DNA of 64,000 bases from Anabaena cylindrica PCC 7122 (GCF_000317695.1 NC_019771.1:1506001-1570000); one strand, 5' to 3'; positions 46,486 to 55,694 are shown, counted from the stretch's first letter. Notes: generated by a model from the sequence alone, not told the origin. Made by a program: numbers and translations.

Positions 46486-46525
46486 TAGTGGTTAGTTATT
46501 TTCAGCAAAAAATAACTAACCACTA
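46486..46525. promoter_or_regulatory. Perfect 17-bp inverted repeat between the PKS and NRPS genes
   Basis: TAGTGGTTAGTTATTTT (46486-46502) is the exact reverse complement of AAAATAACTAACCACTA (46509-46525), with a 6-nt loop. It starts 5 nt after the PKS stop. As RNA it forms a stable hairpin followed by an A-rich, not T-rich, stretch on the plus strand. It could be an attenuator, a processing or 3'-end protection structure, or a leftover repeat. Confidence 0.75.
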
Positions 46526-46587
46526 ATAAATGCAAAAACAATAGTTGTTGAGTTGAAAAAATATTTTACTAGGATTTCGGGAGTATT

Positions 46588-49500
46588 ATGAACATCGAAA
46601 ACTTGCAACAAAAAATCTTTAGTTTAGTAGTAAAAATCACAGGACATGATGTAGAAGATTTAGAACCAGATATGTATCTGGAGGGTGATTTAGGGCTAGA
46701 TTCTATTAAGATGGTGGAACTACTCAACAACTTTATTCAATTAGTTCCGAAAGCCAAACAAGCTGAAGTTTTACAGATTGTCCCTATGGAACAATTAATG
46801 CAAATCCAAACTTTGGCAGAAATGATAGAAATTGCTCAAACTTGGATAACTGTGCAACAAACAGGTGAATCTCCGCTAAACTTTTCCTCACCTCAAACTG
46901 CTACTGTGTTGTCGTCCCATCCCGAAGCAAACATAGCACAAGAAGTGCCAATTATTGATTCCCAATATATATTTTTAGCTGCTCATTGGGCTGTATCTAC
47001 TTGTAGTCTCTGCTCGACGTTGCGTTTGCATGGTGCTTTCGATACCCAAGTTTTTCAACAAAGTTGGCAAGAACTCCTGACTCGTCACCCGATGCTGAGA
47101 GCATACTTTTCTATTCCTACAGCAGCCAGCAGTTTCCAGGATTATCGACTAATGATCCTTGACAATCTTACACCTCCAAGCATTTCCATTACTGATCTTA
47201 GAGAATGCGATCGCCAAACTCAAGAGTCTTGCATCAATGAGGAAGTCAATCGTTGCATAAATGCGGAATGGAATTTAGCGGAGTGGCCTTTACACAAGTT
47301 TTTTGTCTTTCGGCTTGCAGATTCAGTCTATGAAGTCTTTTTTACAAACCATCACATTATTTCTGATGGTCTAAGTAACCAAATCGTGTTACGTGAGTTT
47401 ATGGAAATTTATGATGCCAGACTAAATCACAAAGAACCAATCTTACCACCTCCCCTAACAGTCCAAGAATACTGTGAAGTTGCTAAAAATCTAAACAGTT
47501 GGCAAAATCAACAAGCAGAAACATCTCTGCAAACATATCTGACGAAGCAAGGCAAAAATAAATTCTTCTGGAATCCTCAAAGTAATTCTCTCAGCTATAC
47601 TTCTGCTCGTTATCGTCATGTGTCTCATCGTTTAAGCTCCGATGTGACCAATGAATTACTCAACCGCGCCCGTGAATGGCGCTTACCCTTAAATTCGTTG
47701 TTGGTTGGCGCTTATTTAAGAGCAGCATCGCAGTTCGCCAAACTACCAGAATCTGTCATTCTCAACACACCTACCAGTGGTCGTGTTTATCCTGGGGTCG
47801 ATATTCCCCAAGCAATTGGCTGTTTTGCCCAAAATCTAGCGTTGAGTTTTCCCGTTGGGAGAACTTTAGTTAATGGAGATTGGCATAATTTACTACATAC
47901 CATTCACTCAGAAATTCACAAAGGACTAGCAGAAAATTATGACTGCGCTCAAACTCGTCTCATGGGAATGTGGATTAGAGACAAGTTAGCACTAGAAGAT
48001 GGCAAAATTCCGACTACGGCTGCTAATTTGTTTCAAATGGGTGTCAAATCTAACTTATATCTCTCAAATATTGGTCAAACCCATATCAAATCTGAGTATA
48101 GTTCACTCAAGGTTCTTAATTATCGAGCCGCCACTGCTACCAACTTCGGTACTGTAGATACGTTAGTAGAAATATTCGATAATTGCTTGCACGTTAGCAG
48201 CAGTTATGATGACAATTTCTTCAGTGAAGCTTTCATCAATACCTTTTTACAACAGTTGATTGCAGAGATTAAAGAATTCGTATCTCTGAAAATTCAACCG
48301 ACTGTAGAAAGTCAGCCACAGTCAACTCTACCAACAGACACTCGCATCAAGTCTATCCTCCAGCAAATAGCCACAGAAATTTGCCACGGGTTAATCTCTG
48401 ATGAAGCGTTAGATCAAGATTTAGAAGTGGATTTGGGGATCGATTCACTAGAATTGATCCGCATCATTACTAAATTAGAAAAACACCTAGGAAAGGTAAA
48501 TCGTCAGGTTTTACTATCTTGTAGAAGTCTGAGAGAGATGATTTGTGTTCTCAGTCAAGAACAAGTACCAACAACCAATCAAGCACCTATCTTCAATCTG
48601 AATACAACTGTGAATCAGCAGCCCATAGAAATACCCTACCTGGAAATAATTGAACAAGTCCAGCGCACACCCGATGCCATAGCTATTATTGATAACAATA
48701 TCAAACTCACTTATCAAGAATTGCATCGTTTGTCCAACCAGATGGCTAATTACTTAAAAACTCTGGGCGTTAAGCCTGGTGTTTTGGTAGGAATGATGCT
48801 TAATCCTGGCTATCAGATGTGGATAGCCATACTAGGTATTCTCAAAGCAGGAGGTGCGTATGTTCCCTTAGATCCCGCTTATCCCAATGAACGAATTCAA
48901 TACATACTAGAACACGCTGAAGTCCAAACCTTATTAACTGAGCATCGGGTAAATTCAAAATTAGCAGAATGTCTCACAGCCCAGTTACCCTTGTCTACCC
49001 TAGTATTTTTGGATGAAGGAGAAGCTTTTACTGATAGCAAAATTTTAACTCAAGTTAGTAAAAACTCATGGTCTCATAGCTCAGAGCAAACTCCTCCCTG
49101 TGTAAATACTTCTCTGGACTTAATGACGGTATTATACACATCTGGTTCTACAGGTCGTCCCAAAGGAGTCATGCTTAATCACCAGGGGTATATGAATCGG
49201 CTCAACTGGATGCAGAAGGCCTTTAAATTATCCCCTGGAGAACGGGTTGCACAAAAAACATCCTGCTGTTTTGATATCTCTGTTTGGGAAATCTTCTGGC
49301 CTTTAATGGTGGGAGCAACAGCTTGTCCTGTAAAACGGGAAGTCGTGAAAAATCCCTGGAGTTTAGCTCAGTGGATCAATGACATCCAGATTAATATTAT
49401 GCACTTCGTTCCGTCTTTATTTGGCGAGTTTCTCGCGGCTTTAGAAGACGAATCGCAGACATTTCCCCATTTACGCTGGTTAGTGTTTAGTGGTGAAGCT

Positions 49501-51636
49501 TTACCTGTATCTTTCATTCAGCGTTGGTTGGATAAGTATGGTGATAACGTTGGGTTAGCCAATCTTTATGGGCCGACAGAAGCATCTATAGACGTGACGG
49601 CTCATATTATTACTGGTAATGTCAAAGAACAAACTAGCATCCCTATTGGCAAAGCGATTGACAATGTTAATATCATCCTCCTCAATGAACAAATGCAGCC
49701 TGTGCAGCCAGGAGAATTAGGAGAGTTATGGATTGGTGGTGTACAACTGGCTCAGGGTTATATGAAAAACCCGGAAAAAACAGCACAATCTTTCCGCCCC
49801 AATCCCTTTGCAGACATCAACAGTAAATATTTGTATCGTACAGGTGATTTAGCTAAACAATTACCAGATGGCAGTTTTGAATATCACGGACGAGTTGATC
49901 ATCAAGTCAAGATACGTGGTTTCCGTGTAGAACTGGGAGAAATTGAAAATGTTCTCAACAGCCATCCTGATGTGCGTGAAGTGGCGGTGGTAGCAATAGA
50001 CTATGACTCAGGTCAGAAAAAACTAGTTGCTGGTGTAGTAGGTCAGCAAGTGGAAAGCAAACAAATCAAAGAATATGTGGGGCGCTGGTTACCTGATTAC
50101 ATGATTCCCCACCGAATCGAATTGTTAGCTAGTTTACCTAAGAATCATAATGGCAAACTAGACCGCAAAGCGATCGCAGCTATTCTCAGTGGTGAATTAC
50201 AAGAAACTACTCAGAAGAATTCTGAAGACGGAGAATACTTGCCTTTAGGCCCTGCACAACGCTGGATGATGAAATACTTTGAACATCCCTATCAATGGAC
50301 TGGTTACACTCGTTTTTTTTACCACCAACCTTTAGAACTCGATGTTTTCAATCAAGTTCTGAATTTACTCATAGAGCATCATGCTATCTTGAGAACCATC
50401 TTTGTCGAAAAACAAGGTCAATGGCAACAAAAAATTATTCAGCCAACCGCCCCCTCAAAGGCAGTTGTCTACGACGGTAGTCATTTAAAAGCTGAAAAAC
50501 GTGATGAACAAATTCGGAGCTTAATACAACAAACAGGAGAACAACTCCAACTGGATCAGTGGCCACTACTGAAAGCGATTATTGTCAAAGTTAATGACTC
50601 ATATTATGACATTATCCTAGTAGGGCATCACTTAATCGTTGATTTACTCAGTACAAACGTAATTTTTAACGAATTTTGGTTAACTTACAGCCAAATTTTA
50701 GGAAATACAAATGTTGCTAATCTGCCAACATCTCCTAAATCTTCCTATAGCGACTATATACGTCTATTGATGGCAAAAGATCAACAAGAAGATTTATCTA
50801 GTCATATCTATTATTGGTTGTACCAATTTCCTTCTGAGAAATCAATATTTCACATTCCATTTGATTACCAAAAAGGAGACAATATCGAATCTTCTGCTGC
50901 TCAAAAAAGATTCATTTTACCCAAATCCCAAAGTAGAATTTTATTAACCAAGGCAAAACAGTACTATGGCTCTAACCTTTATTATCTTTTACTTGCGCCT
51001 TTGTATCGTTTGTTGGCTGAATGGAGTGGAAAAACAGGAGTAGTATTAAGTCACCGTTCTCACGGTAGAGACTTGGGTGATAATCACAGATTTTTCGAGA
51101 GTGTGGGGAATTTTGCAGTCAATTTCCCAATGGGTATACAAGTTCCAGAAAAAATAAAATGGGAGCAATTAGTCAAGCAAATCAAACAACAATTTGAATG
51201 GCTACCGATGAATGGTGTGTCCTTTGATTGGTTAGCTGATCAATTACCTAGTTATATGTATCCCGATACTAATTTAACGCCTGTGAGAGCTAATTATTTA
51301 GGTAATCGCACTGTTCCTTCCTCTGAGGTATTTGAGTTTATTCCAGAAGACTGGGATCGTCGCTTATCTCCTCCTCAACAAAAACGTACAACTTTGTTGG
51401 AGTTTTTCTTTACTTTAGTGAATGGTACCTTAGAGGTGGAGATTGAATATTCTAGTAACTTCCATCTATCAACAACTATTGATCAGTTAGGTGAACGTTA
51501 TTTAGAACTAGTGAGTGATCTGGTTGCAATAGTACCTGTGACCTCCTCAATAAAGGAAAATAATGATCTTCAACCTAGACTCAATTCTAATCTGCAAGCT
51601 AATTTGCATAACAGTTTGCAAGAATTAACAGCATAA
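46588..51636 (+). CDS. ACP-C-ACP-A-C protein with serine-like adenylation domain
   Basis: A 1682-residue nonribosomal peptide synthetase. Domains: carrier 1 (1-95; Ser39 in LGLDSIK), condensation C1 (130-565; HHIISDG at 255-261), carrier 2 (585-655; Ser620 in LGIDSLE), adenylation (675-1190; TSGSTGRPKG, NLYGPTEAS, YRTGDLA, VKIRGFRVELGEIE, NGKLDR) and condensation-like C2 (1215-1640; HHLIVDL at 1347-1353, Gly replaced by Leu). Aligning the A core by eye to GrsA gives the code D-I-W-H-V-S-L-I-D-K, nearly the published serine type. No carrier follows the A domain, so carrier 2, lying before it, probably receives the seryl group. The final C may release or transfer the product. Carrier 1 likely accepts the chain from KS2 of the upstream protein. 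Confidence 0.9.
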   Translation: MNIENLQQKIFSLVVKITGHDVEDLEPDMYLEGDLGLDSIKMVELLNNFIQLVPKAKQAEVLQIVPMEQLMQIQTLAEMIEIAQTWITVQQTGESPLNFSSPQTATVLSSHPEANIAQEVPIIDSQYIFLAAHWAVSTCSLCSTLRLHGAFDTQVFQQSWQELLTRHPMLRAYFSIPTAASSFQDYRLMILDNLTPPSISITDLRECDRQTQESCINEEVNRCINAEWNLAEWPLHKFFVFRLADSVYEVFFTNHHIISDGLSNQIVLREFMEIYDARLNHKEPILPPPLTVQEYCEVAKNLNSWQNQQAETSLQTYLTKQGKNKFFWNPQSNSLSYTSARYRHVSHRLSSDVTNELLNRAREWRLPLNSLLVGAYLRAASQFAKLPESVILNTPTSGRVYPGVDIPQAIGCFAQNLALSFPVGRTLVNGDWHNLLHTIHSEIHKGLAENYDCAQTRLMGMWIRDKLALEDGKIPTTAANLFQMGVKSNLYLSNIGQTHIKSEYSSLKVLNYRAATATNFGTVDTLVEIFDNCLHVSSSYDDNFFSEAFINTFLQQLIAEIKEFVSLKIQPTVESQPQSTLPTDTRIKSILQQIATEICHGLISDEALDQDLEVDLGIDSLELIRIITKLEKHLGKVNRQVLLSCRSLREMICVLSQEQVPTTNQAPIFNLNTTVNQQPIEIPYLEIIEQVQRTPDAIAIIDNNIKLTYQELHRLSNQMANYLKTLGVKPGVLVGMMLNPGYQMWIAILGILKAGGAYVPLDPAYPNERIQYILEHAEVQTLLTEHRVNSKLAECLTAQLPLSTLVFLDEGEAFTDSKILTQVSKNSWSHSSEQTPPCVNTSLDLMTVLYTSGSTGRPKGVMLNHQGYMNRLNWMQKAFKLSPGERVAQKTSCCFDISVWEIFWPLMVGATACPVKREVVKNPWSLAQWINDIQINIMHFVPSLFGEFLAALEDESQTFPHLRWLVFSGEALPVSFIQRWLDKYGDNVGLANLYGPTEASIDVTAHIITGNVKEQTSIPIGKAIDNVNIILLNEQMQPVQPGELGELWIGGVQLAQGYMKNPEKTAQSFRPNPFADINSKYLYRTGDLAKQLPDGSFEYHGRVDHQVKIRGFRVELGEIENVLNSHPDVREVAVVAIDYDSGQKKLVAGVVGQQVESKQIKEYVGRWLPDYMIPHRIELLASLPKNHNGKLDRKAIAAILSGELQETTQKNSEDGEYLPLGPAQRWMMKYFEHPYQWTGYTRFFYHQPLELDVFNQVLNLLIEHHAILRTIFVEKQGQWQQKIIQPTAPSKAVVYDGSHLKAEKRDEQIRSLIQQTGEQLQLDQWPLLKAIIVKVNDSYYDIILVGHHLIVDLLSTNVIFNEFWLTYSQILGNTNVANLPTSPKSSYSDYIRLLMAKDQQEDLSSHIYYWLYQFPSEKSIFHIPFDYQKGDNIESSAAQKRFILPKSQSRILLTKAKQYYGSNLYYLLLAPLYRLLAEWSGKTGVVLSHRSHGRDLGDNHRFFESVGNFAVNFPMGIQVPEKIKWEQLVKQIKQQFEWLPMNGVSFDWLADQLPSYMYPDTNLTPVRANYLGNRTVPSSEVFEFIPEDWDRRLSPPQQKRTTLLEFFFTLVNGTLEVEIEYSSNFHLSTTIDQLGERYLELVSDLVAIVPVTSSIKENNDLQPRLNSNLQANLHNSLQELTA

Positions 51637-51985
51637 CTGATGAAGATTAAAACAATGTGAAGTAGGGAAAAGGTCAAAAATTAAATAGCAGCAGTATAAT
51701 TTTCCTCCTTTTCCCAATCTCTATTTTCCAGTTATTTCCTGTGTAGACAAGTCACCCATTTTCTTAACAAATAGTGTAACTCACCATTTTCAGAGAATTT
51801 ACCATCCAATATATAATGGATGATTGCAAATTCTTAACCTCAAAATAATTTAATAATAACCCCTGAAATGTTAGTATACACAACTTGTAAAAAATAGAAA
51901 AAAGATGTGATTTGCATTCAATCAAAGTACTGTTAAAGTACTCATGGACAGTGATAAAATAATTACAATTGGAGTGAAATTTCAA
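51637..51985. other. Intergenic gap after the NRPS gene
   Basis: AT-rich, no convincing reading frame. GGAG at about 51970 lies 11-12 nt before the next start. No clear terminator for the NRPS gene is seen here. Confidence 0.3.
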
Positions 51986-52966
51986 ATGTTTACTATGCGT
52001 AACTACAAATTTGCAATGCTTCTTGGCATTACTTCTACCGTTGCATTCGTCGCTCCCTCACCTGTTGAGGCAGCAACTTTTAATTTTGACGACTTGCAAT
52101 TTCTCACCTCAAAGCCACTGGATTTTACATACAGTCTAGATTTTTTAGGAAGACCATCGGACAATCTGGGTACTTCCGGTTTTTTCAATCTTGATCCCTC
52201 AGCGGCAGATGTTGGTCACGCAGATATCAGTTTAAATGCGACAGGTAATGGCGCTCCTTATTACGTGACAGGTCGGCAAGCAAGTCCAGAAGAGCCTTTT
52301 AGTGGTGCTCCCAGAACAGCAGACCTTACTGGAATTACAGGTTTTCCAACCTTAAGCAGCTTGTTTATTGACAATACTATTGATTTTAGTAATTTGGGAT
52401 TTGGCTTCGGACAAAAAAGCGATCGCAGTTTCACTACTACATGGAACTTGGGTGAAGATATACAGGGTCAAGATTGGTTTGGTACTCCTGACAGCACAAT
52501 TGAGGAAAGAATTTACAGAGCTAATTCAAATGATGTTGAGCTATTCCTTTCCTTTGGGACAACTACAATCATTAGTTTTGGTTATTCTGACTTGTTTGTC
52601 GCTCTCGATTACGGACCTACACCAGCACTTGGGGATGATATTGACGTTGCTTATACTAACCCCATTAAAGCTACAAAAGTTACTGGTCTAAATCTATTTG
52701 AAGACGCGTTAGCTAACGCCTTCTTACAAGATGTTGCTGTTGGTGGTGGTAGAGTTCAATTAGTGCTGGAAGATAACCAAGTTGATGAGGATGTTAGTTT
52801 TGGTATTGGTAACGGATTTGGTGTATTCAACTTGCGGTTTGTCGGCTCTTTGCGAGTAGTTACAGTACCAGAATCATCCTCCACATTAGGGCTATTGATG
52901 TTGGGTGCTTTAGGTACTGCTTCATATCTCAAAAAACAGCAAAAAGCCAAAAAAAATCTGATTTAA
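51986..52966 (+). CDS. Exported PEP-CTERM protein of unknown function
   Basis: A 326-residue secreted protein. The N-terminal signal peptide (MRNYKFAMLLGITSTVAFVA, cleavage near VEA-AT) is followed by a beta-rich, acidic, Asn/Asp/Gly-rich body, and the C-terminus VPESSSTLGLLMLGALGTAS plus a Lys-rich tail is a PEP-CTERM sorting signal. ATG 51986 with GGAG upstream is my choice; 51944 and 51995 are alternatives. The body is not recognised. It is the second PEP-CTERM protein of the cluster, after the GDSL esterase, suggesting surface or exopolysaccharide association. Confidence 0.8.
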   Translation: MFTMRNYKFAMLLGITSTVAFVAPSPVEAATFNFDDLQFLTSKPLDFTYSLDFLGRPSDNLGTSGFFNLDPSAADVGHADISLNATGNGAPYYVTGRQASPEEPFSGAPRTADLTGITGFPTLSSLFIDNTIDFSNLGFGFGQKSDRSFTTTWNLGEDIQGQDWFGTPDSTIEERIYRANSNDVELFLSFGTTTIISFGYSDLFVALDYGPTPALGDDIDVAYTNPIKATKVTGLNLFEDALANAFLQDVAVGGGRVQLVLEDNQVDEDVSFGIGNGFGVFNLRFVGSLRVVTVPESSSTLGLLMLGALGTASYLKKQQKAKKNLI

Positions 52967-53532
52967 GTGAACTGTGCAGAGAAATTACCACAGATATTAC
53001 TCATGGGTGATGCCCAATTGATTTAAAATAGTCTGTTTTTACACCAACTTGTACAAGGAGTGCTGATTACTGAAAAATGAAATAGAAATTTTCAGTAATC
53101 AGCGCCCATAGCCCAGAAATTGTGACTAAAAAAGGTAGAGATTCGAGTCCATAAGCCAAAATACAAACTTTTCGCTAGTGTTTCATGTCGAATCTGATTA
53201 ATACTTGGTTGGGCATTGCAGAATCAGAGCATGAAATTACTTTCTTACACTCATATTCTTTTTACCTACTTTACAGGAAGCTACTCTGTAGCTTGGCATT
53301 AATCTTCATCCTACGTTTTCAATAAAAATAGACTAAAACACGTATTTAGTTAGCTTTCACTGACAGTTTATTTTGGTTCTAGAACCAGCTAGGAAAAGTA
53401 TTCCCTAACTACATCCATAATTCTAATTCTCTCTAATTAGGTAACAGATACATATCAGAAAAGTCTTGCTGTATCTAATTTTCTTAATTGTGAATTAGGA
53501 TAAATTCAACAAAATCAAACCGGATTACTATT
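52967..53532. other. 566-bp intergenic region with a long hairpin
   Basis: Apart from the hairpin at 53062-53103 there is no gene or clear promoter. The sequence is AT-rich with scattered homopolymers. Confidence 0.35.
53062..53103 (+). terminator. Perfect 15-bp hairpin after the PEP-CTERM gene
   Basis: GCTGATTACTGAAAA (53062-53076) pairs exactly with TTTTCAGTAATCAGC (53089-53103) around a 12-nt loop. There is no T tract on either side, so it may be a factor-assisted terminator or a small repeat. It lies about 95 bp after the preceding stop codon. Confidence 0.5.
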
Positions 53533-53973
53533 ATGTCTACAATCACTCCTACTCCAATGATGTCTGTATCTACTCAATTAGAAAATCCTCAAATTACGTC
53601 TACAGCAACTTCAACACCAATAACATCTGTATCTACTCCAAAAAGAAATCCTGAAATTCAGAAGGGTTTCAATCTGCTAGGATTAAAAGTATCGGATATT
53701 GAGTTAAATGAGCTGCAACATGGTAATATCATTTCACTAGAAGATAGACGTTTAAGTGAAATTGGTTCAGTTTTGATACTTGCAGAAGCTCTCTCATCAT
53801 TGCACTCAGTCAAAAATATTACCTTTAAAGACTTACCAGAAGTTGTGACAGAATCTTTAACCTGTTCTGGAATTCCCGTCCATCGTTGGAATTGTGATAT
53901 GTTGGGTAAATGTTACCTGATGCTAACTTTAGTAGATGGTAAACCTGCATTTAAGATATCATCTCACAAGTAA
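53533..53973 (+). CDS. Unknown 146-residue protein with a repeated N-terminal segment
   Basis: The first 45 residues contain two versions of a Thr/Ser/Pro-rich unit (TPMMSVSTQLENPQI and TPITSVSTPKRNPEI). The rest is a compact mixed domain with LRLSEIGS-type helices, AEALSSLHSVKNITFKDLPE and one Cys pair (LTCSG, NCDML). There is no signal peptide and no recognised family. It lies between the second PEP-CTERM gene and the broken thioesterase, in the same direction, and is followed by a structured RNA element, so it may be its own transcription unit. Function cannot be suggested. Confidence 0.6.
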   Translation: MSTITPTPMMSVSTQLENPQITSTATSTPITSVSTPKRNPEIQKGFNLLGLKVSDIELNELQHGNIISLEDRRLSEIGSVLILAEALSSLHSVKNITFKDLPEVVTESLTCSGIPVHRWNCDMLGKCYLMLTLVDGKPAFKISSHK

Positions 53974-54025
53974 AGTAGATGTTGGCAAGACTTTGATCAA
54001 ATTTACTGCGATTTTTTGAAAGTTT

Positions 54026-54110
54026 AAAAGGGTGCGCTACAGTCCCTAAGAATCATAAGCTGGTTATGAATATGGGACATCAGTTATCAATGTTTAGCCC
54101 ACCCTTTTTT
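54026..54110 (+). terminator. Nested hairpin ending in a T tract
   Basis: An outer stem AAAGGGTG-GCT (54027 on) with AGC-CACCCTTT (54095-54108) closes an inner hairpin, AGTCCCTAAGAATCATAA against TTATGAATATGGGAC (about 54040-54078). It ends in TTTTTT (54105-54110). It is a convincing bipartite intrinsic terminator for the preceding gene, or a small structured RNA. Confidence 0.6.
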
Positions 54111-54234
54111 GTATATTGAATTAATGGGTTTGTCGCCGCCACAATACTCTCTTGAATTGTTAGAAAAAGGCAAATAACTCATATTCAATACACCTTGATT
54201 TGAGACATCATTTCTATTAGCATTGAGGGAAATC

Positions 54235-54699
54235 ATGGTCAACATAAGTAATGAAATTATCCGTTATCAATCCTATTCTATATTTTGTTTTCCTTATGCT
54301 GGAGGTAGTACCTCAACATATCGTCAATGGTCAGAGATATTACCATCAGACATTGAAGTTTGTCCGGTACAACTTCCTGGACGAGAAAACAAATCAATGA
54401 AGTTTCCTTTTACTCATGTTACGCAATTGGTTGAGAATTTATTACCTGTTTTAATCCCTTATTTAGACCTTTGTTATGCCTTTTTTGGTCATAGTATGGC
54501 AGCTTTAATTAGTTTTGAATTAGCTCGTCAAATCCAAAAAAGACACTATCTAGAACCTCAACATTTATTTGTTTCTGGTCGTCGGTCTCCTCTTATTCCA
54601 TCCTCAGACCCTCCTATTGATCAGTTACTTGATACTATTTTTTTATAGGAACTGCGTCTTTATGAGGGTATACCAGAGGTACTACTCCAAAATTCCGAA
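54235..54699 (+). pseudogene. Type II thioesterase gene, truncated and interrupted
   Basis: Type II (GrsT-like) thioesterases clear misloaded carrier domains in PKS/NRPS clusters. ATG 54235 (GAGGGA upstream) opens IFCFPYAGGSTSTYRQWSEI, VCPVQLPGRENK, and the nucleophile motif FFGHSMAALIS, where the usual Gly after Met is Ala, then HLFVSGRRSP. An in-frame TAG at 54646-54648 interrupts it, after which ELRLYEGIPEVLLQNSEM continues the thioesterase in the same frame. At about 54700 the sequence switches without frame change to a DAHP synthase. The last third, with the catalytic His, is missing, so the gene is dead. Confidence 0.82.
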
Positions 54700-55281
54700 A
54701 TGGCAAGTGGATTATCCATACCAGTGGGTTTTAAAAATGGTACTGATGGTAATATTCAAGTTGCTTTTGATGCTATGCAATCAGCAAATAAATTCCACCA
54801 TTTTTTGGGAATTGACCAAATGGGTAAAGTTTGTACCTTTAAAGCTAAGGGGAATATTTATGGTCATATTATTTTACGTGGAGGAGATGGTAAACCTAAC
54901 TTTGATGCGCCAAATTTAGCTTGGGTAGAAAAAAAACTAGAAGGTTTAAATTTACCCAAAAGAATTGTTGTTGATTGTAGTCATGGCAATTCATACAAGG
55001 ATCACAAATTACAAAATAGAGTCTTTAAGAATGTTCTAAACTAGATTATAGATGGGAATGAATCTATCGTTGGTATGATGCTTGAATCAAATTTGTATGA
55101 GGGAAATCAAAAAATTACTAGGGACATAAAAAAATTGCAGTATGGTATATCTGTCACTGATAAATGTATTGGTTGGGAAGAAACAGAGGAAATTATTCTA
55201 TCTGCTCATCAAAATTTGAGTGTAGATAAATATAATAGACTAGACGCTGGTGGAATTTCTGTGTCTGGAATTTCTAGGTAA
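54700..55281 (+). pseudogene. Second half of a type I DAHP synthase gene, fused to the thioesterase
   Basis: Frame-continuous with the thioesterase piece, the sequence reads MASGLSIPVGFKNGTDGNIQ, HHFLGIDQMGKV, HIILRGGDGKPNFDAP and VVDCSHGNSYKDHKLQ, the C-terminal half of AroF/G/H-type 3-deoxy-7-phosphoheptulonate synthase, which starts the shikimate pathway. A TAG at 55042-55044 stands where the family usually has Gln (N-x-IIDGN), and the same frame then continues MMLESNLYEGNQKI and KLQYGISVTDKCIGWEE to a TAA at 55279-55281. The N-terminal half and phosphoenolpyruvate-site portion there are missing. Confidence 0.85.
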
Positions 55282-55407
55282 CAGATGCTTGCAGAAGTCA
55301 GTTAAAGGTTGTTTTAATAGGATGTTTCTCTTAGACTACTATTTGATTTAAGTGCAATATAAAACCCGAATTTCTCACCAGATCAGTAGGTTGGGTTGAC
55401 GTAAGGA

Positions 55408-55454
55408 AACCCAACATTAAGATATCGGTTAAGCTTTCAGTATCATGTTGGGTT
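55408..55454. repeat. Inverted repeat of the AACCCAACAT type
   Basis: AACCCAACAT (55408-55417) pairs with ATGTTGGGTT (55445-55454). A further GGTTGGGTT copy lies at 55389-55397. Such TGTTGGGTT repeats are common between cyanobacterial genes. It occupies the gap between the chimeric pseudogene and the ACP gene. Confidence 0.6.
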
Positions 55455-55472
55455 GCGCTACGCTTAACCCTC

Positions 55473-55500
55473 TTTTCACTTGCGAGGAGGCGACTATAAT
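55473..55500 (+). promoter_or_regulatory. Possible sigma-70-type promoter
   Basis: TATAAT at 55495-55500 has a weak -35-like TTTTCA 16 bp upstream (55473-55478). It would drive the ACP and KAS II genes with a leader of about 190 nt. The ACP start at 55695 has a strong GAGGAGG just upstream (55682-55688). Proposed from sequence pattern only. Confidence 0.3.
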
Positions 55501-55694
55501 ATAACTCATTCGATTAGTAAGCTCTATCTAAAATTAATCTGATTATATGCCAATAATATTATTAATAAATGTCCTGGTTTTTCAAAATATTTTCTCTTGT
55601 TTTATGAAAATCATTATTATATATTTTAAGTAACAAATATTAAATTCTTTGAACATTAGAAAGTCTTGAAAATAATCTAACGAGGAGGTTAATA

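Noticed and set aside
37965..51000. Many antisense and off-frame open frames of 60-130 codons inside the megasynthase genes
   Set aside because: They overlap strongly supported domains on the plus strand and show no protein-like motifs of their own.
54646..55044. Programmed TAG readthrough making a thioesterase-DAHP synthase fusion protein
   Set aside because: Both partner domains are incomplete, TAG is an ordinary stop in cyanobacteria as far as known, and the window has no sign of a suppressor tRNA; decay is simpler.
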